Below, in pieces: positions 9,458 through 17,778 of a stretch of 64,000 nt of DNA. Numbering within the stretch: the first letter of the stretch is position 1; every line of letters starts with the position of its first letter. The stretch spans positions 124,001-188,000 of the forward strand of contig JADJWL010000011.1 in assembly GCA_016716385.1 (NCBI GenBank), read 5' to 3'. The position numbers and the translations under genes were made by a program. This DNA is from Bryobacterales bacterium (lineage in GTDB: Bacteria; Acidobacteriota; Terriglobia; Bryobacterales; Bryobacteraceae). The notes under the pieces are model-generated. The model made no database searches and was not told the DNA's origin. It saw only the letters and a program-made list of their open reading frames with translations.

Positions 9458-10854
9458 TGGAGTTTCCTCACATCGGCCACATGGCCGGCAATCGCCGTGG
9501 CGGCGGCGGTCAGCGGGCTGGCAAGGAACGTCCGGCCGCCCTTGCCCTGGCGCCCTTCGAAGTTGCGGTTCGAAGTCGAGACGCCATACTGGCCCGGAGC
9601 AAGCTGGTCACCGTTCATCGCGATGCACATCGAGCAGCCGGGCTCGCGCCATTCGCACCCGGCGGCGCGAAACACCTCGGGCAGACCTTCGTCGTACGCC
9701 TGGCGCTTGACCGCCTGTGAACCGGGCACCACCATCACGCGCACATTCGGGCTGACCTTGCGCCCCTTGAGTACGGCGGCGGCGGCGCGCAGGTCCGAGA
9801 TCCGGGAATTCGTGCAGGAGCCGATGAAGACGACATCCACGGGACGCCCCAGCAGCGGCTTGCCGCCTTCGAGTCCCATGTAGCGCAGCGCCTTCTCCAC
9901 CGATTCGCGCTCCATCGGGTCACCGATCGACGATGGGTCCGGCACCGGCTGCGTGATCGGCACGCCCTGGCCGGGATTCGTGCCGTAGGTGATCATCGGC
10001 TCCAGCGCATCGGCGTCGATCGCGATCGACTTGTCGAACGCCGCGCCCTCGTCGGTCGGAAGCTGCTTCCATTGGGCGACGGCCGCATCCCAGGCTGCTC
10101 CTGTGGGCGCATAGGGGCGCCCCGCCAGGTACTGGAATGTCGCGTCGTCCGGCGCCACGAGACCCGCGCGCGCGCCGCCTTCGATCGACATGTTGCACAC
10201 GGTCATCCGCTCTTCCATCGACAGCGCGCGGATCGCCGAGCCGCGGTACTCGAACACGTGGCCCGTGCCGCCGCCCACGCCGATGCGGGAGATCAGCGCG
10301 AGAATGATGTCCTTCGCCGTCACGCCTGGCTTCAACACGCCGTCGACGCGCACTTCGTAGGTCTTCGACTTCCGCTGCAGGAGGCACTGGCTCGCCAGGA
10401 CGTGCATCACCTCGCTCGTCCCGATGCCGAAGGCGAGCGCCCCGAACGCGCCGTGCGTCGCCGTGTGGCTGTCGCCGCAGACGACGGTCATGCCGGGCTG
10501 CGTCAGGCCGAGTTCCGGCCCGATCACGTGGACGATGCCCTGCCGTGGGCCGTGAATGCCCTCGCACGGCACGCCAAACTCACGGCAGTTCGCTTCGAGC
10601 GCCTCCAGTTGCTTGCGCGCGATGGGATCGAGGATCGGCAGCGAACGGTCGTGGGTCGGGATGGAGTGATCGGCGGTGGCGAACGTCAGGTCCGGACGCC
10701 GTACTCTCAACCCGCGGTCGCGCAAGCCCTGAAACGCCTGCGGCGAGGTGACCTCGTGCACGAGGTGCAGGTCGATGAAGATCAGCGACGGAGCGCCGGC
10801 CTGCTCGTACACGACGTGGGAGTCCCACAGTTTCTCGATGATGGTCCTGCTCAT
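9454..10854 (-). CDS. leuC: 3-isopropylmalate dehydratase large subunit
   Basis: 466 residues, normal for bacterial LeuC, the aconitase-fold subunit that carries the [4Fe-4S] cluster. The N-terminal TIIEKLWDSHVV and DLHLVHEVTSPQAF, the CGDSHTATHGAFGALAFGIGTSE block and the cluster cysteines in VFIGSCTNSRISDLR and EPGCSMCIAMN are all visible. It follows leuB by ten bases and overlaps leuD by four. The gene product works only as a complex with LeuD. No irregularities in length or motifs were found. Confidence 0.97.
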   Translation of the reverse strand: MSRTIIEKLWDSHVVYEQAGAPSLIFIDLHLVHEVTSPQAFQGLRDRGLRVRRPDLTFATADHSIPTHDRSLPILDPIARKQLEALEANCREFGVPCEGIHGPRQGIVHVIGPELGLTQPGMTVVCGDSHTATHGAFGALAFGIGTSEVMHVLASQCLLQRKSKTYEVRVDGVLKPGVTAKDIILALISRIGVGGGTGHVFEYRGSAIRALSMEERMTVCNMSIEGGARAGLVAPDDATFQYLAGRPYAPTGAAWDAAVAQWKQLPTDEGAAFDKSIAIDADALEPMITYGTNPGQGVPITQPVPDPSSIGDPMERESVEKALRYMGLEGGKPLLGRPVDVVFIGSCTNSRISDLRAAAAVLKGRKVSPNVRVMVVPGSQAVKRQAYDEGLPEVFRAAGCEWREPGCSMCIAMNGDQLAPGQYGVSTSNRNFEGRQGKGGRTFLASPLTAAATAIAGHVADVRKLQ

Positions 10855-10864
10855 GGATTCCTTC

Positions 10865-11947
10865 CTACAAAGCCTCGCACACGGCGGCGCCCACTTGTTC
10901 GGTCGTGGCGGGCGTGCCGGCGGGCTTCAGGTCCGCGGTGACGCGGCCTGAGTTCAACACCGTCTCGACAGCGCGGTTCACCGCGGCGGCTTCCTCGTGC
11001 AAACCGAAGCTGTATTCGAGCATCGCCGCCACCGATCCGATCGCGGCCAGCGGATTCGCCTTGTTCTGGCCGGCAATGTCAGGCGCCGAGCCGTGCACCG
11101 GTTCGTACAGCCCAACGAACGCTCCGGACGGCTTCCGTTCGCCGATCGACGCCGAAGGCAGCATCCCGATGGAGCCGGCCAGCACCGCGCCTTCGTCGCT
11201 CAGGATGTCGCCGAACATGTTCTCCGTGACAACCACGTCGAAGCGGCGCGGGTTCAGAATCAGTTGCATCGCGCAGTTGTCGACCAGCAAATGGTCCAGT
11301 TCGACGTCAGGGAACTCGGCCGCCACCTCGACCACAACGCGCCGCCACAATTGCGAATTCTCCAGCACGTTCGACTTGTCGACCGAGGTCAGCTTCCGGC
11401 GGCGCCCCTGCGCGAGCCGGAAGGCCATGCGGGCCACGCGCTCGATCTCCGGCCGCGTGTAAACCATCGAGTTGACCGCGCGCTCCTCGGCGCCGGCGCC
11501 GGAGATACCGCGTGGCGTGCCGTAATAGATGCCGCCGGTCAGTTCGCGCACGATGATCATGTCCGTGCCTTCGACCAGGTGGTTCTTGAGCGGGGAGGAA
11601 TCCACCAGCGCCTGGTACGCACGCACAGGACGCAGGTTCGCAAACACGCCCAGTGTCTTGCGGATCCCAAGCAAACCCTTCTCGGGGCGGCGCTCCGGAG
11701 GCTCATTATCGAATTCCGGCAGGCCCACCGCGCCGAGCAGCGTCGCATCGGCTTCGCGCGCGAGGCGCGCGGTTTCGTCCGGCATCGGACTCCCGGTCTT
11801 GTGGATGGCGACGCCTCCGAGCAGACCTTCGGTCAGATGCGGCGTGTGATTCCATTTCTCCGCGACACGGCGGAGCACGCGCACGGCTTCCGCCGTGACT
11901 TCTGTCCCGATGCCATCACCGGGCAGAACGAGAATGTTCAGATTCAT
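10865..11947 (-). CDS. leuB: 3-isopropylmalate dehydrogenase
   Basis: 360 residues, the normal size for LeuB, which oxidises and decarboxylates 3-isopropylmalate with NAD+. The N-terminus NILVLPGDGIGTEVTAEAVRVL, the loop RPVRAYQAL, the catalytic block VRELTGGIYYGTPRG, the DKSNVLENSQLW segment and the metal-binding VTENMFGDILSDEGAVL and GSAPDIAGQNKANPLA motifs are all present. The frame is open further upstream, but the ATG at 11947 directly precedes the conserved start and lies eight bases after the leuA stop, so it was chosen. It is the second gene of the leuABCD operon. Confidence 0.97.
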   Translation of the reverse strand: MNLNILVLPGDGIGTEVTAEAVRVLRRVAEKWNHTPHLTEGLLGGVAIHKTGSPMPDETARLAREADATLLGAVGLPEFDNEPPERRPEKGLLGIRKTLGVFANLRPVRAYQALVDSSPLKNHLVEGTDMIIVRELTGGIYYGTPRGISGAGAEERAVNSMVYTRPEIERVARMAFRLAQGRRRKLTSVDKSNVLENSQLWRRVVVEVAAEFPDVELDHLLVDNCAMQLILNPRRFDVVVTENMFGDILSDEGAVLAGSIGMLPSASIGERKPSGAFVGLYEPVHGSAPDIAGQNKANPLAAIGSVAAMLEYSFGLHEEAAAVNRAVETVLNSGRVTADLKPAGTPATTEQVGAAVCEAL

Positions 11948-11955
11948 GATGTTGT

Positions 11956-13122
11956 TTACTGTCCCGCGACCAGAGCCCGCTGGCTCTCTTCGACGATCGA
12001 GGCGATTTCTTCGTCGAGGACGCCCTTCTTGCGATCGGCGAAGGAGGTAAAGCGCTTGTAGACCTCTTCGAGTTCCTCGCGCGTCAGTGTATAGCCGAGG
12101 TCCTCGCAGCGCTTCTTGAGCGCGTGCCGGCCGCTGTGCTTGCCCAGCACAAGGCGTCCTTCCGGAATTCCGACCGAGCGGGGGTCGATGATTTCGTAGG
12201 TGGACTTCTCCTTGAGATAGCCGTCCTGGTGGATGCCGGCTTCGTGGGCAAAGGCGTTGCGGCCCACAATCGCTTTGTTCGGCTGCGGACCGAACGTGAT
12301 GATCGAGCTGAGCGTCTCGCTCGCGGCGTAGAGGTGCTCGGTGCGGATGACGGTATGGTACGGAAGCTGGTCCTGGCGGACCTTCATCGCCATCACGACC
12401 TCCTCCAGTGCGCAGTTGCCCGCGCGCTCGCCGATGCCGTTGATGGTGCACTCAATCTGCCGGGCGCCGGCGCGCACCGCCGCGATCGAGTTGGCGACGG
12501 CCAGTCCGAGGTCGTCGTGGCAGTGGACGCTCACAATCGCGCGGTCTCCCAACGCCTTCACGATGCGTCCGATGAGCGCGGCGTACTCATCCGGGACCGA
12601 GTAGCCGACCGTGTCGGGAATGTTCACCGTTCCGGCGCCCGCGTCCACGACAGCCCGCGACACCGCTTCGAGGTAACCTGCCTCGGTGCGCGCCCCGTCT
12701 TCGGCCGAGAACTCAACGTCGTCGACGTAGCGCTTCGCCAGTTCGACCGCGGCGGCGGCTTCGTCGAGTACCTGCTCCCGCGATTTCTTCAACTTGAACT
12801 TCAGATGGATATCGCTTGTGGCGATAAACGTATGAATCCGCGGCTTCTTCGCCTTCTCCAGCGAACGCGCGGCCCGCTCCACATCGAGCGTGCAGCAGCG
12901 CGCAAGCGCCGCCACGCGGGCTTCCGGATACTCCCGGCTCACCGCATCGACGGCCTCGAAGTCGCCGTCGGAGGCGATGGGAAAGCCCGCTTCGAGCAGG
13001 TCCACACCGAGATCCACCAGCTTGGCCGCCATTTGCAGCTTCTCGGGTACAGTCATACTGCAGCCCGGCGACTGCTCGCCGTCCCGCAGCGTGGTATCGA
13101 AGATGTATACGCGGTCGCTCAT
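11956..13122 (-). CDS. leuA: 2-isopropylmalate synthase, form without the C-terminal regulatory domain
   Basis: 388 residues. The enzyme condenses acetyl-CoA with 2-oxoisovalerate, the committed step of leucine synthesis. The catalytic TIM barrel is complete: VYIFDTTLRDGEQSPG at the start, the HCHDDLGLAVANS metal-binding block, the ECTINGIGERAGNCALEE loop and HEAGIHQDGYLK in the linker. E. coli-type LeuA is about 520 residues because a C-terminal LeuA_dimer domain binds leucine for feedback inhibition; here the protein stops just after the linker (KRFTSFADRKKG), and leuB begins eight bases later. Homocitrate synthases are also short, but the leuBCD context favours LeuA. The ATG at 13122 was chosen over an upstream open frame because it directly precedes the barrel and lies about 60 bases from a good promoter. 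Confidence 0.92.
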   Translation of the reverse strand: MSDRVYIFDTTLRDGEQSPGCSMTVPEKLQMAAKLVDLGVDLLEAGFPIASDGDFEAVDAVSREYPEARVAALARCCTLDVERAARSLEKAKKPRIHTFIATSDIHLKFKLKKSREQVLDEAAAAVELAKRYVDDVEFSAEDGARTEAGYLEAVSRAVVDAGAGTVNIPDTVGYSVPDEYAALIGRIVKALGDRAIVSVHCHDDLGLAVANSIAAVRAGARQIECTINGIGERAGNCALEEVVMAMKVRQDQLPYHTVIRTEHLYAASETLSSIITFGPQPNKAIVGRNAFAHEAGIHQDGYLKEKSTYEIIDPRSVGIPEGRLVLGKHSGRHALKKRCEDLGYTLTREELEEVYKRFTSFADRKKGVLDEEIASIVEESQRALVAGQ

Positions 13123-13189
13123 CCGTTGTCTTCCCCAACCGGCCGCGGCCACGGGGTCGCCGGGCGTTGCGGACCGGATGCTTCTCCTC

Positions 13190-13218
13190 ACTATAGCTGC
13201 GAGCGCCGGATTTCCCAA
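13190..13218 (-). promoter_or_regulatory. Probable sigma-70-type promoter of the leu operon
   Basis: Reading the minus strand, TTGGGA (13218-13213) and TATAGT (13195-13190) are separated by exactly 17 bases, a good match to the -35/-10 consensus. Transcription would start near 13183 and give a leader of about 60 bases before leuA. The AT-rich block at about 13214-13255, between this promoter and the divergent LysR gene, is the natural place for a LysR-type operator, though I cannot define a convincing T-N11-A box by eye. Confidence 0.55.
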
Positions 13219-13261
13219 ATTAATAATCTTGCCTGTTTGCATTTATGGTATTGATGAGACC

Positions 13262-14134
13262 ATGGAGCTACACACACTCCAGGTGTTCCGCATGGTGGCC
13301 ACCGAGGGCAGTTTTTCGCGCGCGGCGGAGAAGCTGTTCCGAACCCAGCCGGCGATCTCGCTGGCGGTCCAGCGGCTGGAGACGGAACTCGGCGAAAAGC
13401 TGATCGACCGCTCGGGGCGCGACCTCGTCCTGACCGACGCCGGCCGCACCGTGCTCGACTACGCCACCCGGTTCGACAGCCTGCGTCGCGAGATGGAGAA
13501 CGCGCTGGCGGAGTTGCGGGACAAGTCCGCCGGCACGCTGGTGATCGGCGCCAATGAATCGACCAGCCTCTACCTGCTGCGGCACATCGAACGGTTCCGG
13601 CAGATGTACGCGGGAGTGGCGGTACAGATCCGGCGGTCGCTGTCCAGCCGGATTCCGTCGGATCTGATCGACGGCGATCTGGAGCTGGGCGTCGTCAGCT
13701 ACGATCCGGAGGACGACCGGCTGGGTTCGGTCATCCTGTACACCGACGCCCTCGTGTTCATCGTCTCCCCGCGGCACCGCCTCGCCGGGCAGGCCGAGGT
13801 GTCGATCCGGGAACTGGGCGAGGAAACCTTCATCGCACACAATGTCGTCTCGCCGTACCGGGAAGTGGTACTGAAGACGTTCCGCCGGCACAAGGTCCCC
13901 CTGCGGATGCCGGTCGAAATGCCGACGATCGAGACCATCCGGAAGCTGGTCCAGGGGGACCAGGGCGTCGCGTTCCTGCCGCGGATGTGTGTCGAGCAGG
14001 AGCTGGAGCAAGGCACGCTGTGTGCGGTCGAAGTGCGGGAGCTGCAGATGGAGCGGAAGATCCGGCTGCTGTTTCCGGCGAAGCGTGCACTGAGCCACGC
14101 CAGCCGGGCATTCCTGGATCTGGTCGTGCAGTAG
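13262..14134 (+). CDS. LysR-type transcriptional regulator, likely controlling leuABCD
   Basis: 290 residues, the normal LysR length. The N-terminal winged helix-turn-helix is clear (LHTLQVFRMVATEGSFSRAAEKLF, then TQPAISLAVQRLETELG), followed by the linker helix and a periplasmic-binding-protein-like effector domain from about residue 90. The gene is divergent from leuA over 139 bases, the usual arrangement for a LysR protein that regulates its neighbour, so control of leucine synthesis in response to 2-isopropylmalate or another intermediate is a reasonable inference; the effector is not readable from the sequence. The frame is open upstream into the leuA region, but the ATG at 13262 matches the family start. 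Confidence 0.93.
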   Translation: MELHTLQVFRMVATEGSFSRAAEKLFRTQPAISLAVQRLETELGEKLIDRSGRDLVLTDAGRTVLDYATRFDSLRREMENALAELRDKSAGTLVIGANESTSLYLLRHIERFRQMYAGVAVQIRRSLSSRIPSDLIDGDLELGVVSYDPEDDRLGSVILYTDALVFIVSPRHRLAGQAEVSIRELGEETFIAHNVVSPYREVVLKTFRRHKVPLRMPVEMPTIETIRKLVQGDQGVAFLPRMCVEQELEQGTLCAVEVRELQMERKIRLLFPAKRALSHASRAFLDLVVQ

Positions 14135-14140
14135 CGGGGA

Positions 14141-14431
14141 TTACGCGAGGTCCGGGATTTCCACGCGGCCGTCCCGGTGCACGAGAAAGCCTGCCGACAG
14201 CGGCGCAAACGACGTAAACCCGCCGGCGTCTATCCCTACCATCACCTGGACATAACCGGGCTCCATCTCGAGAAGTTCGACTTCCACCTGGTGAGGGCTC
14301 GGCTCACTCCGTTCGTAGGCAACGATGTCGTTGAGTTCGGCGGCCAGCGTGTCGAAGGACTTCGCGCTCCACAAAGCAACTTCGCGGCGCAGACACCCTT
14401 TGACGGCTTCTTTGTCCACAGGACACCTCAC
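14141..14431 (-). CDS. Small hypothetical protein (96 aa)
   Basis: I do not recognise this protein. It is 96 residues, without a signal peptide or membrane segment, starting MRCPVDKEAVKGCLRREVAL and ending EIPDLA, with a mixed alpha then beta predicted layout (helical to about 40, then strand-like VEVELLEMEPGYVQVMVGI and SAGFLVHRDGRVEI). Its ATG overlaps the stop of the YmdB-like gene by four bases, which supports it being translated as the last member of the ilvD-proC-ymdB run. It ends six bases from the convergent LysR gene. Confidence 0.7.
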   Translation of the reverse strand: MRCPVDKEAVKGCLRREVALWSAKSFDTLAAELNDIVAYERSEPSPHQVEVELLEMEPGYVQVMVGIDAGGFTSFAPLSAGFLVHRDGRVEIPDLA

Positions 14432-15213
14432 GCCTTGCCCGGCCGCACAACGCGTTCGATCGTGCGGGCGCGCCCGGTCAATTCGTCAACGTCAACCAGC
14501 ACGGAGTGCAACTGCGGATTGTCGCGCGCCGCCTCCATGCGCACCGGCATCGCCGTCTGAAAGCGATTCAGGACGGCCTCGCGCTCCACGCCGATGATGG
14601 AATCGTAGGGGCCGGTCATGCCGCAATCGGTCTGGTAGGCGGTGCCTCCCGGCAGGATGCGTGTGTCCGCGGTGGGAACGTGCGTGTGGGTCCCGACCAT
14701 TGCCGAAACCCGCCCGTCGAGGAACCAGCCCATCGCCATCTTCTCGCTCGTGACTTCAGCGTGGAAATCGACGAAGCGCACGCGGATGGATCCATCCAGT
14801 TCGGCCAATAGCTGCTCGGCACGCGCGAACGGGCAGTCGGTCGATGCCATGTACGTGCGGCCTTGCAGGTTGATGACCGCGCAGTTGACGCCGTTGCGCG
14901 CCGCGCACACGACCATGCCCTTGCCCGGGCAGGCGGCCGGGTAGTTGGCCGGCCGCAGCAGCCGCGGCTGGTTCGCGATGTAGGGATAGATCTCGCGGCG
15001 GTCCCAGACATGGTTGCCGGTGGTGATGACGTCGATGCCGAGTTTGAACAACTCGTCGGCGATCTGCGGCGTGATGCCGAAACCGCCCGCGGAGTTTTCG
15101 CCGTTGGCAATCACCAGGTCGATGGCGTGCTGAGCGACGATCGCATCGAGATGATCGGCGACGAGGTGGCGGCCGGCGGAGGCGAAGATGTCGCCGATAA
15201 ACAGAAGCTTCAT
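14428..15213 (-). CDS. YmdB-family metallophosphoesterase
   Basis: 261 residues, matching the TIGR00282/YmdB family of calcineurin-like phosphoesterases, some of which hydrolyse cyclic mononucleotides and affect development or biofilm choice in Bacillus. The metal-ligand motifs are all present: GDIFASAGR at the start, ANGENSAGGFGI near 37, TTGNHVWDRREIYPY near 65, DFHAEVTSEK near 150 and GTHTHVPTADTRILPGGTAYQTDCGMTG near 175. The start overlaps the proC stop by four bases. The true substrate cannot be told from sequence. Confidence 0.9.
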   Translation of the reverse strand: MKLLFIGDIFASAGRHLVADHLDAIVAQHAIDLVIANGENSAGGFGITPQIADELFKLGIDVITTGNHVWDRREIYPYIANQPRLLRPANYPAACPGKGMVVCAARNGVNCAVINLQGRTYMASTDCPFARAEQLLAELDGSIRVRFVDFHAEVTSEKMAMGWFLDGRVSAMVGTHTHVPTADTRILPGGTAYQTDCGMTGPYDSIIGVEREAVLNRFQTAMPVRMEAARDNPQLHSVLVDVDELTGRARTIERVVRPGKA

Positions 15214-16049
15214 CGTTGTTCGAGCGACGCGATCAGCGCGCGGGTGCGGTCCTCGGAATGCCGCGTGGCGGTTTCGATCGCCGAAATCAGCATCGAGCGC
15301 AGGCCATGCCGTTCCAGCTCATGGATGGCCGAGATCGTGACACCGCCCGGCGTGATCACCTGGTCGCGCAGAACAGCCGGATGCAGAGTTGTCTCGCGGA
15401 CAAGCTTGGCGGCGCCGAGCACGGTCTGCTCCGCCAGCTTCGTCGAGATCTCGCGCGACAGGCCCATCTTGAGCCCCCCGGCGATCATTGCCTCGATCAC
15501 CATGTAGACATACGCGGGGCCGCTGCCGGAAAGCGCCGTCACAGCGTGCATCAGATCTTCGTCGACGAACACGGCGACGCCCACGGCACGGAAGACGTTG
15601 GCTACGATCTCGCGCTGCGCGTCGTTGCAGAGGCCGTTCCCGGCGATCGCGGTGGCGCCTTCCTCCACGACAACCGGGATGTTCGGCATCGCGCGGAACA
15701 CCGCCAGCCGCCGGGCGATGACGCGCTCGATCACCGCGATGGGCACGGCCGCGGCGACCGAGATCAGGATCTGGCCCTCGTGGAGCGAATCCCGGATTTC
15801 GGCCAGCACTTTCGGCAGGGTACCCGGCTTCACCGCGGCGATGATCAAGTCCGCCGCAGCGGCCGCTTCGCTGTTGCCGCCCGCCGTGACAGCGATACCA
15901 TACTTCTCCGCCAGAGCGCGGGCGCTTTCCTCGGACTTCACGGTGGCGGTCAGGTGCTCGCGCGAGGCGACGCCGCCCTTCAGGATGCCCCCGATGAGAG
16001 CGGCGCCCATGTTGCCGGCGCCGACGACAGTGATGCGTTGCGGCTGCAC
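15210..16049 (-). CDS. proC: Pyrroline-5-carboxylate reductase
   Basis: 279 residues. ProC reduces 1-pyrroline-5-carboxylate to proline with NADPH. It shows the Rossmann start RITVVGAGNMGAALIGGIL, the AVKPGTLPKVLAEI stretch, FRAMPNIPVVVEEGATAI and the C-terminal signature ALSGSGPAYVYMVIEAM...TPGGVTISAIHELERHGLRSMLISAI. It starts one base after the ilvD stop and overlaps the YmdB-like gene by four bases, so it lies in a tight operon with isoleucine/valine synthesis. All standard motifs are intact. Confidence 0.96.
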   Translation of the reverse strand: MQPQRITVVGAGNMGAALIGGILKGGVASREHLTATVKSEESARALAEKYGIAVTAGGNSEAAAAADLIIAAVKPGTLPKVLAEIRDSLHEGQILISVAAAVPIAVIERVIARRLAVFRAMPNIPVVVEEGATAIAGNGLCNDAQREIVANVFRAVGVAVFVDEDLMHAVTALSGSGPAYVYMVIEAMIAGGLKMGLSREISTKLAEQTVLGAAKLVRETTLHPAVLRDQVITPGGVTISAIHELERHGLRSMLISAIETATRHSEDRTRALIASLEQR

Positions 16050-17717
16050 CTACGCTCCGAGTGTGACCGCGCCCTCGGAAGCCGAGGCCACCAGCTTGCA
16101 ATACTTCGCGAAGACGCCTGTGCGGTAGCGGGGCTCGGGAGCCTTCCAGGCGGCGCGGCGCCGGGCGAGTTCTTCTTCGCCCACCTCCATGTCGATGGTG
16201 CCGGCGTTGTCGTCGATACTCACGATGTCGCCTTCGGCCAGCAGAGCGATGGGACCGCCATTGGCGGCTTCGGGGGAGACGTGGGCGATCATGAACCCGT
16301 ACGTTGCGCCGGAAAAGCGTCCGTCGGTAACGAGGGCCACGCTGTCGGAGAGGCCCGCGCCGACGATCGCACCGGTCACGCCCAGCATCTCGCGCATGCC
16401 GGGACCGCCCTTCGGCCCTTCGTAGCGAATGACGACCACGTCCCCGGGTTGGATCTTCCCGTGGGTGACCGCGGCCATAGCGTCCTCTTCCCGATCGAAG
16501 ACCCGCGCAGGCCCGCGATGCGCCTTCTTGTTGTGGCCCGAGAGCTTGATGACGCAGCCTTCCGGCGCCAGGCTCCCGCGCAGGATATCGATGCCGCCAA
16601 ACGGCTTGAGCGGCTGGTCAAGAGGCCGGATCACCGGCTGGCCCGGTGTCTCGCGCGCCTCATTCGCTTCCTCGGCGAACGTGCGGCCGGTACAGGTGAC
16701 GGTCGAACCATCCACCATCCCTCCATCCAGCAGCCGCTTGGCGATCACCGGGATGCCGCCTGCGTTGTCGACGTCGACAGCAACATAGCGCCCGCCAGGC
16801 TTCAAGTCGACCAAAAGGGGCGTGCGCCGGCAGAGTTCCTTGAAATCGTCGATCGACAACGGGACCTCGGCTTCACGCGCCATCGCCAGCAGGTGCAGCA
16901 CGGCGTTGGTGGAGCCGCCGGTCGCGGCGACGCCGACGATGGCGTTCTCGAAGGCCTTGCGCGTCGCCACGGAGCGCGCGCGGCGGTCGTGGCGCACCAT
17001 GTCCATAACGACCTCGCCGCAGCGGGCGGCGACGTCGAACTTGCGTGGATCCACCTGCGGCACCGATGCCGTGCCCATCGGCGAAAGACCGATCAGTTCC
17101 ATCACGGTCGCCATCGTATTGGCGGTGAACTGCCCGCCGCACGCTCCGGCGCCCGGACAGGCGTTATCTTCGATAGCGCGAAACTCTTCGTCGGAGATCT
17201 TGCCCGAAGCATGCGCCCCCACGGCTTCGAACACGTCCTGGATCGTCAGGTCGCGGCCGTCGAGCTTGCCGGGGAGGATCGAACCGCCATAGAGGATCAA
17301 ACCCGGCACGTCGAGCCGCAGCAGCGCCATGGCCGCGCCGGGGATCGTCTTGTCGCAAGCCACCAGGGCCACAATGCCGTCGAACATATGGCCGCGGGCG
17401 ACCAGTTCGATGGAGTCGGCGATCACCTCGCGGCTCACAAGCGACGCCTTCATGCCTTCGGTGCCCATGGTCACGCCGTCGCTGACCGCGATAGTGTTGA
17501 ATTCCATCGGCGTTCCGCCCGCGGCGCGGATCGCTTCCTTCACCTTGACCGCCAGTTCGCGCAGGTTGTAGTTGCACGGCATGGTCTCGATCCAGGTGTT
17601 GGCGACGCCAATGATGGGCTTGGCCAAGTCCTCGTCTGTGAAGCCAATGGCCTTCAGCATGGCGCGCGCCGGGGCGCGATCCCGCCCCTGGGTGATCGTG
17701 TGGCTCTGGAGTTTCAT
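16050..17717 (-). CDS. ilvD: Dihydroxy-acid dehydratase
   Basis: 555 residues, normal for IlvD, the Fe-S enzyme that dehydrates dihydroxyisovalerate and dihydroxymethylvalerate in valine, leucine and isoleucine synthesis. The three cluster cysteines are recognisable in WIETMPCNYNLRELA, VALVACDKTIPGAAMALLRL and CPGAGACGGQFTANTMATVME, followed by the C-terminal GRFSGATYGFMIAHVSPEA block. An AGGAGG Shine-Dalgarno lies five bases before the ATG. It leads a run of closely packed genes (ilvD, proC, YmdB-like, small ORF) and, with leuABCD nearby, makes this a branched-chain amino-acid region. It is divergent from the TIM-barrel gene at 17779 over 61 bases. Confidence 0.97.
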   Translation of the reverse strand: MKLQSHTITQGRDRAPARAMLKAIGFTDEDLAKPIIGVANTWIETMPCNYNLRELAVKVKEAIRAAGGTPMEFNTIAVSDGVTMGTEGMKASLVSREVIADSIELVARGHMFDGIVALVACDKTIPGAAMALLRLDVPGLILYGGSILPGKLDGRDLTIQDVFEAVGAHASGKISDEEFRAIEDNACPGAGACGGQFTANTMATVMELIGLSPMGTASVPQVDPRKFDVAARCGEVVMDMVRHDRRARSVATRKAFENAIVGVAATGGSTNAVLHLLAMAREAEVPLSIDDFKELCRRTPLLVDLKPGGRYVAVDVDNAGGIPVIAKRLLDGGMVDGSTVTCTGRTFAEEANEARETPGQPVIRPLDQPLKPFGGIDILRGSLAPEGCVIKLSGHNKKAHRGPARVFDREEDAMAAVTHGKIQPGDVVVIRYEGPKGGPGMREMLGVTGAIVGAGLSDSVALVTDGRFSGATYGFMIAHVSPEAANGGPIALLAEGDIVSIDDNAGTIDMEVGEEELARRRAAWKAPEPRYRTGVFAKYCKLVASASEGAVTLGA

Positions 17718-17778
17718 GGAAACCTCCTATTCTAGCGCTTTCGGGCGGGGGCCGCAGCCGCTTTGCTATGGTAAGGGC

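Noticed and set aside
15216..17735. Long open frame on the plus strand over proC and ilvD
   Set aside because: It is antisense to two complete, well-conserved biosynthetic genes, and its composition (His/Arg/Asp-rich) is that of a GC-rich shadow frame.
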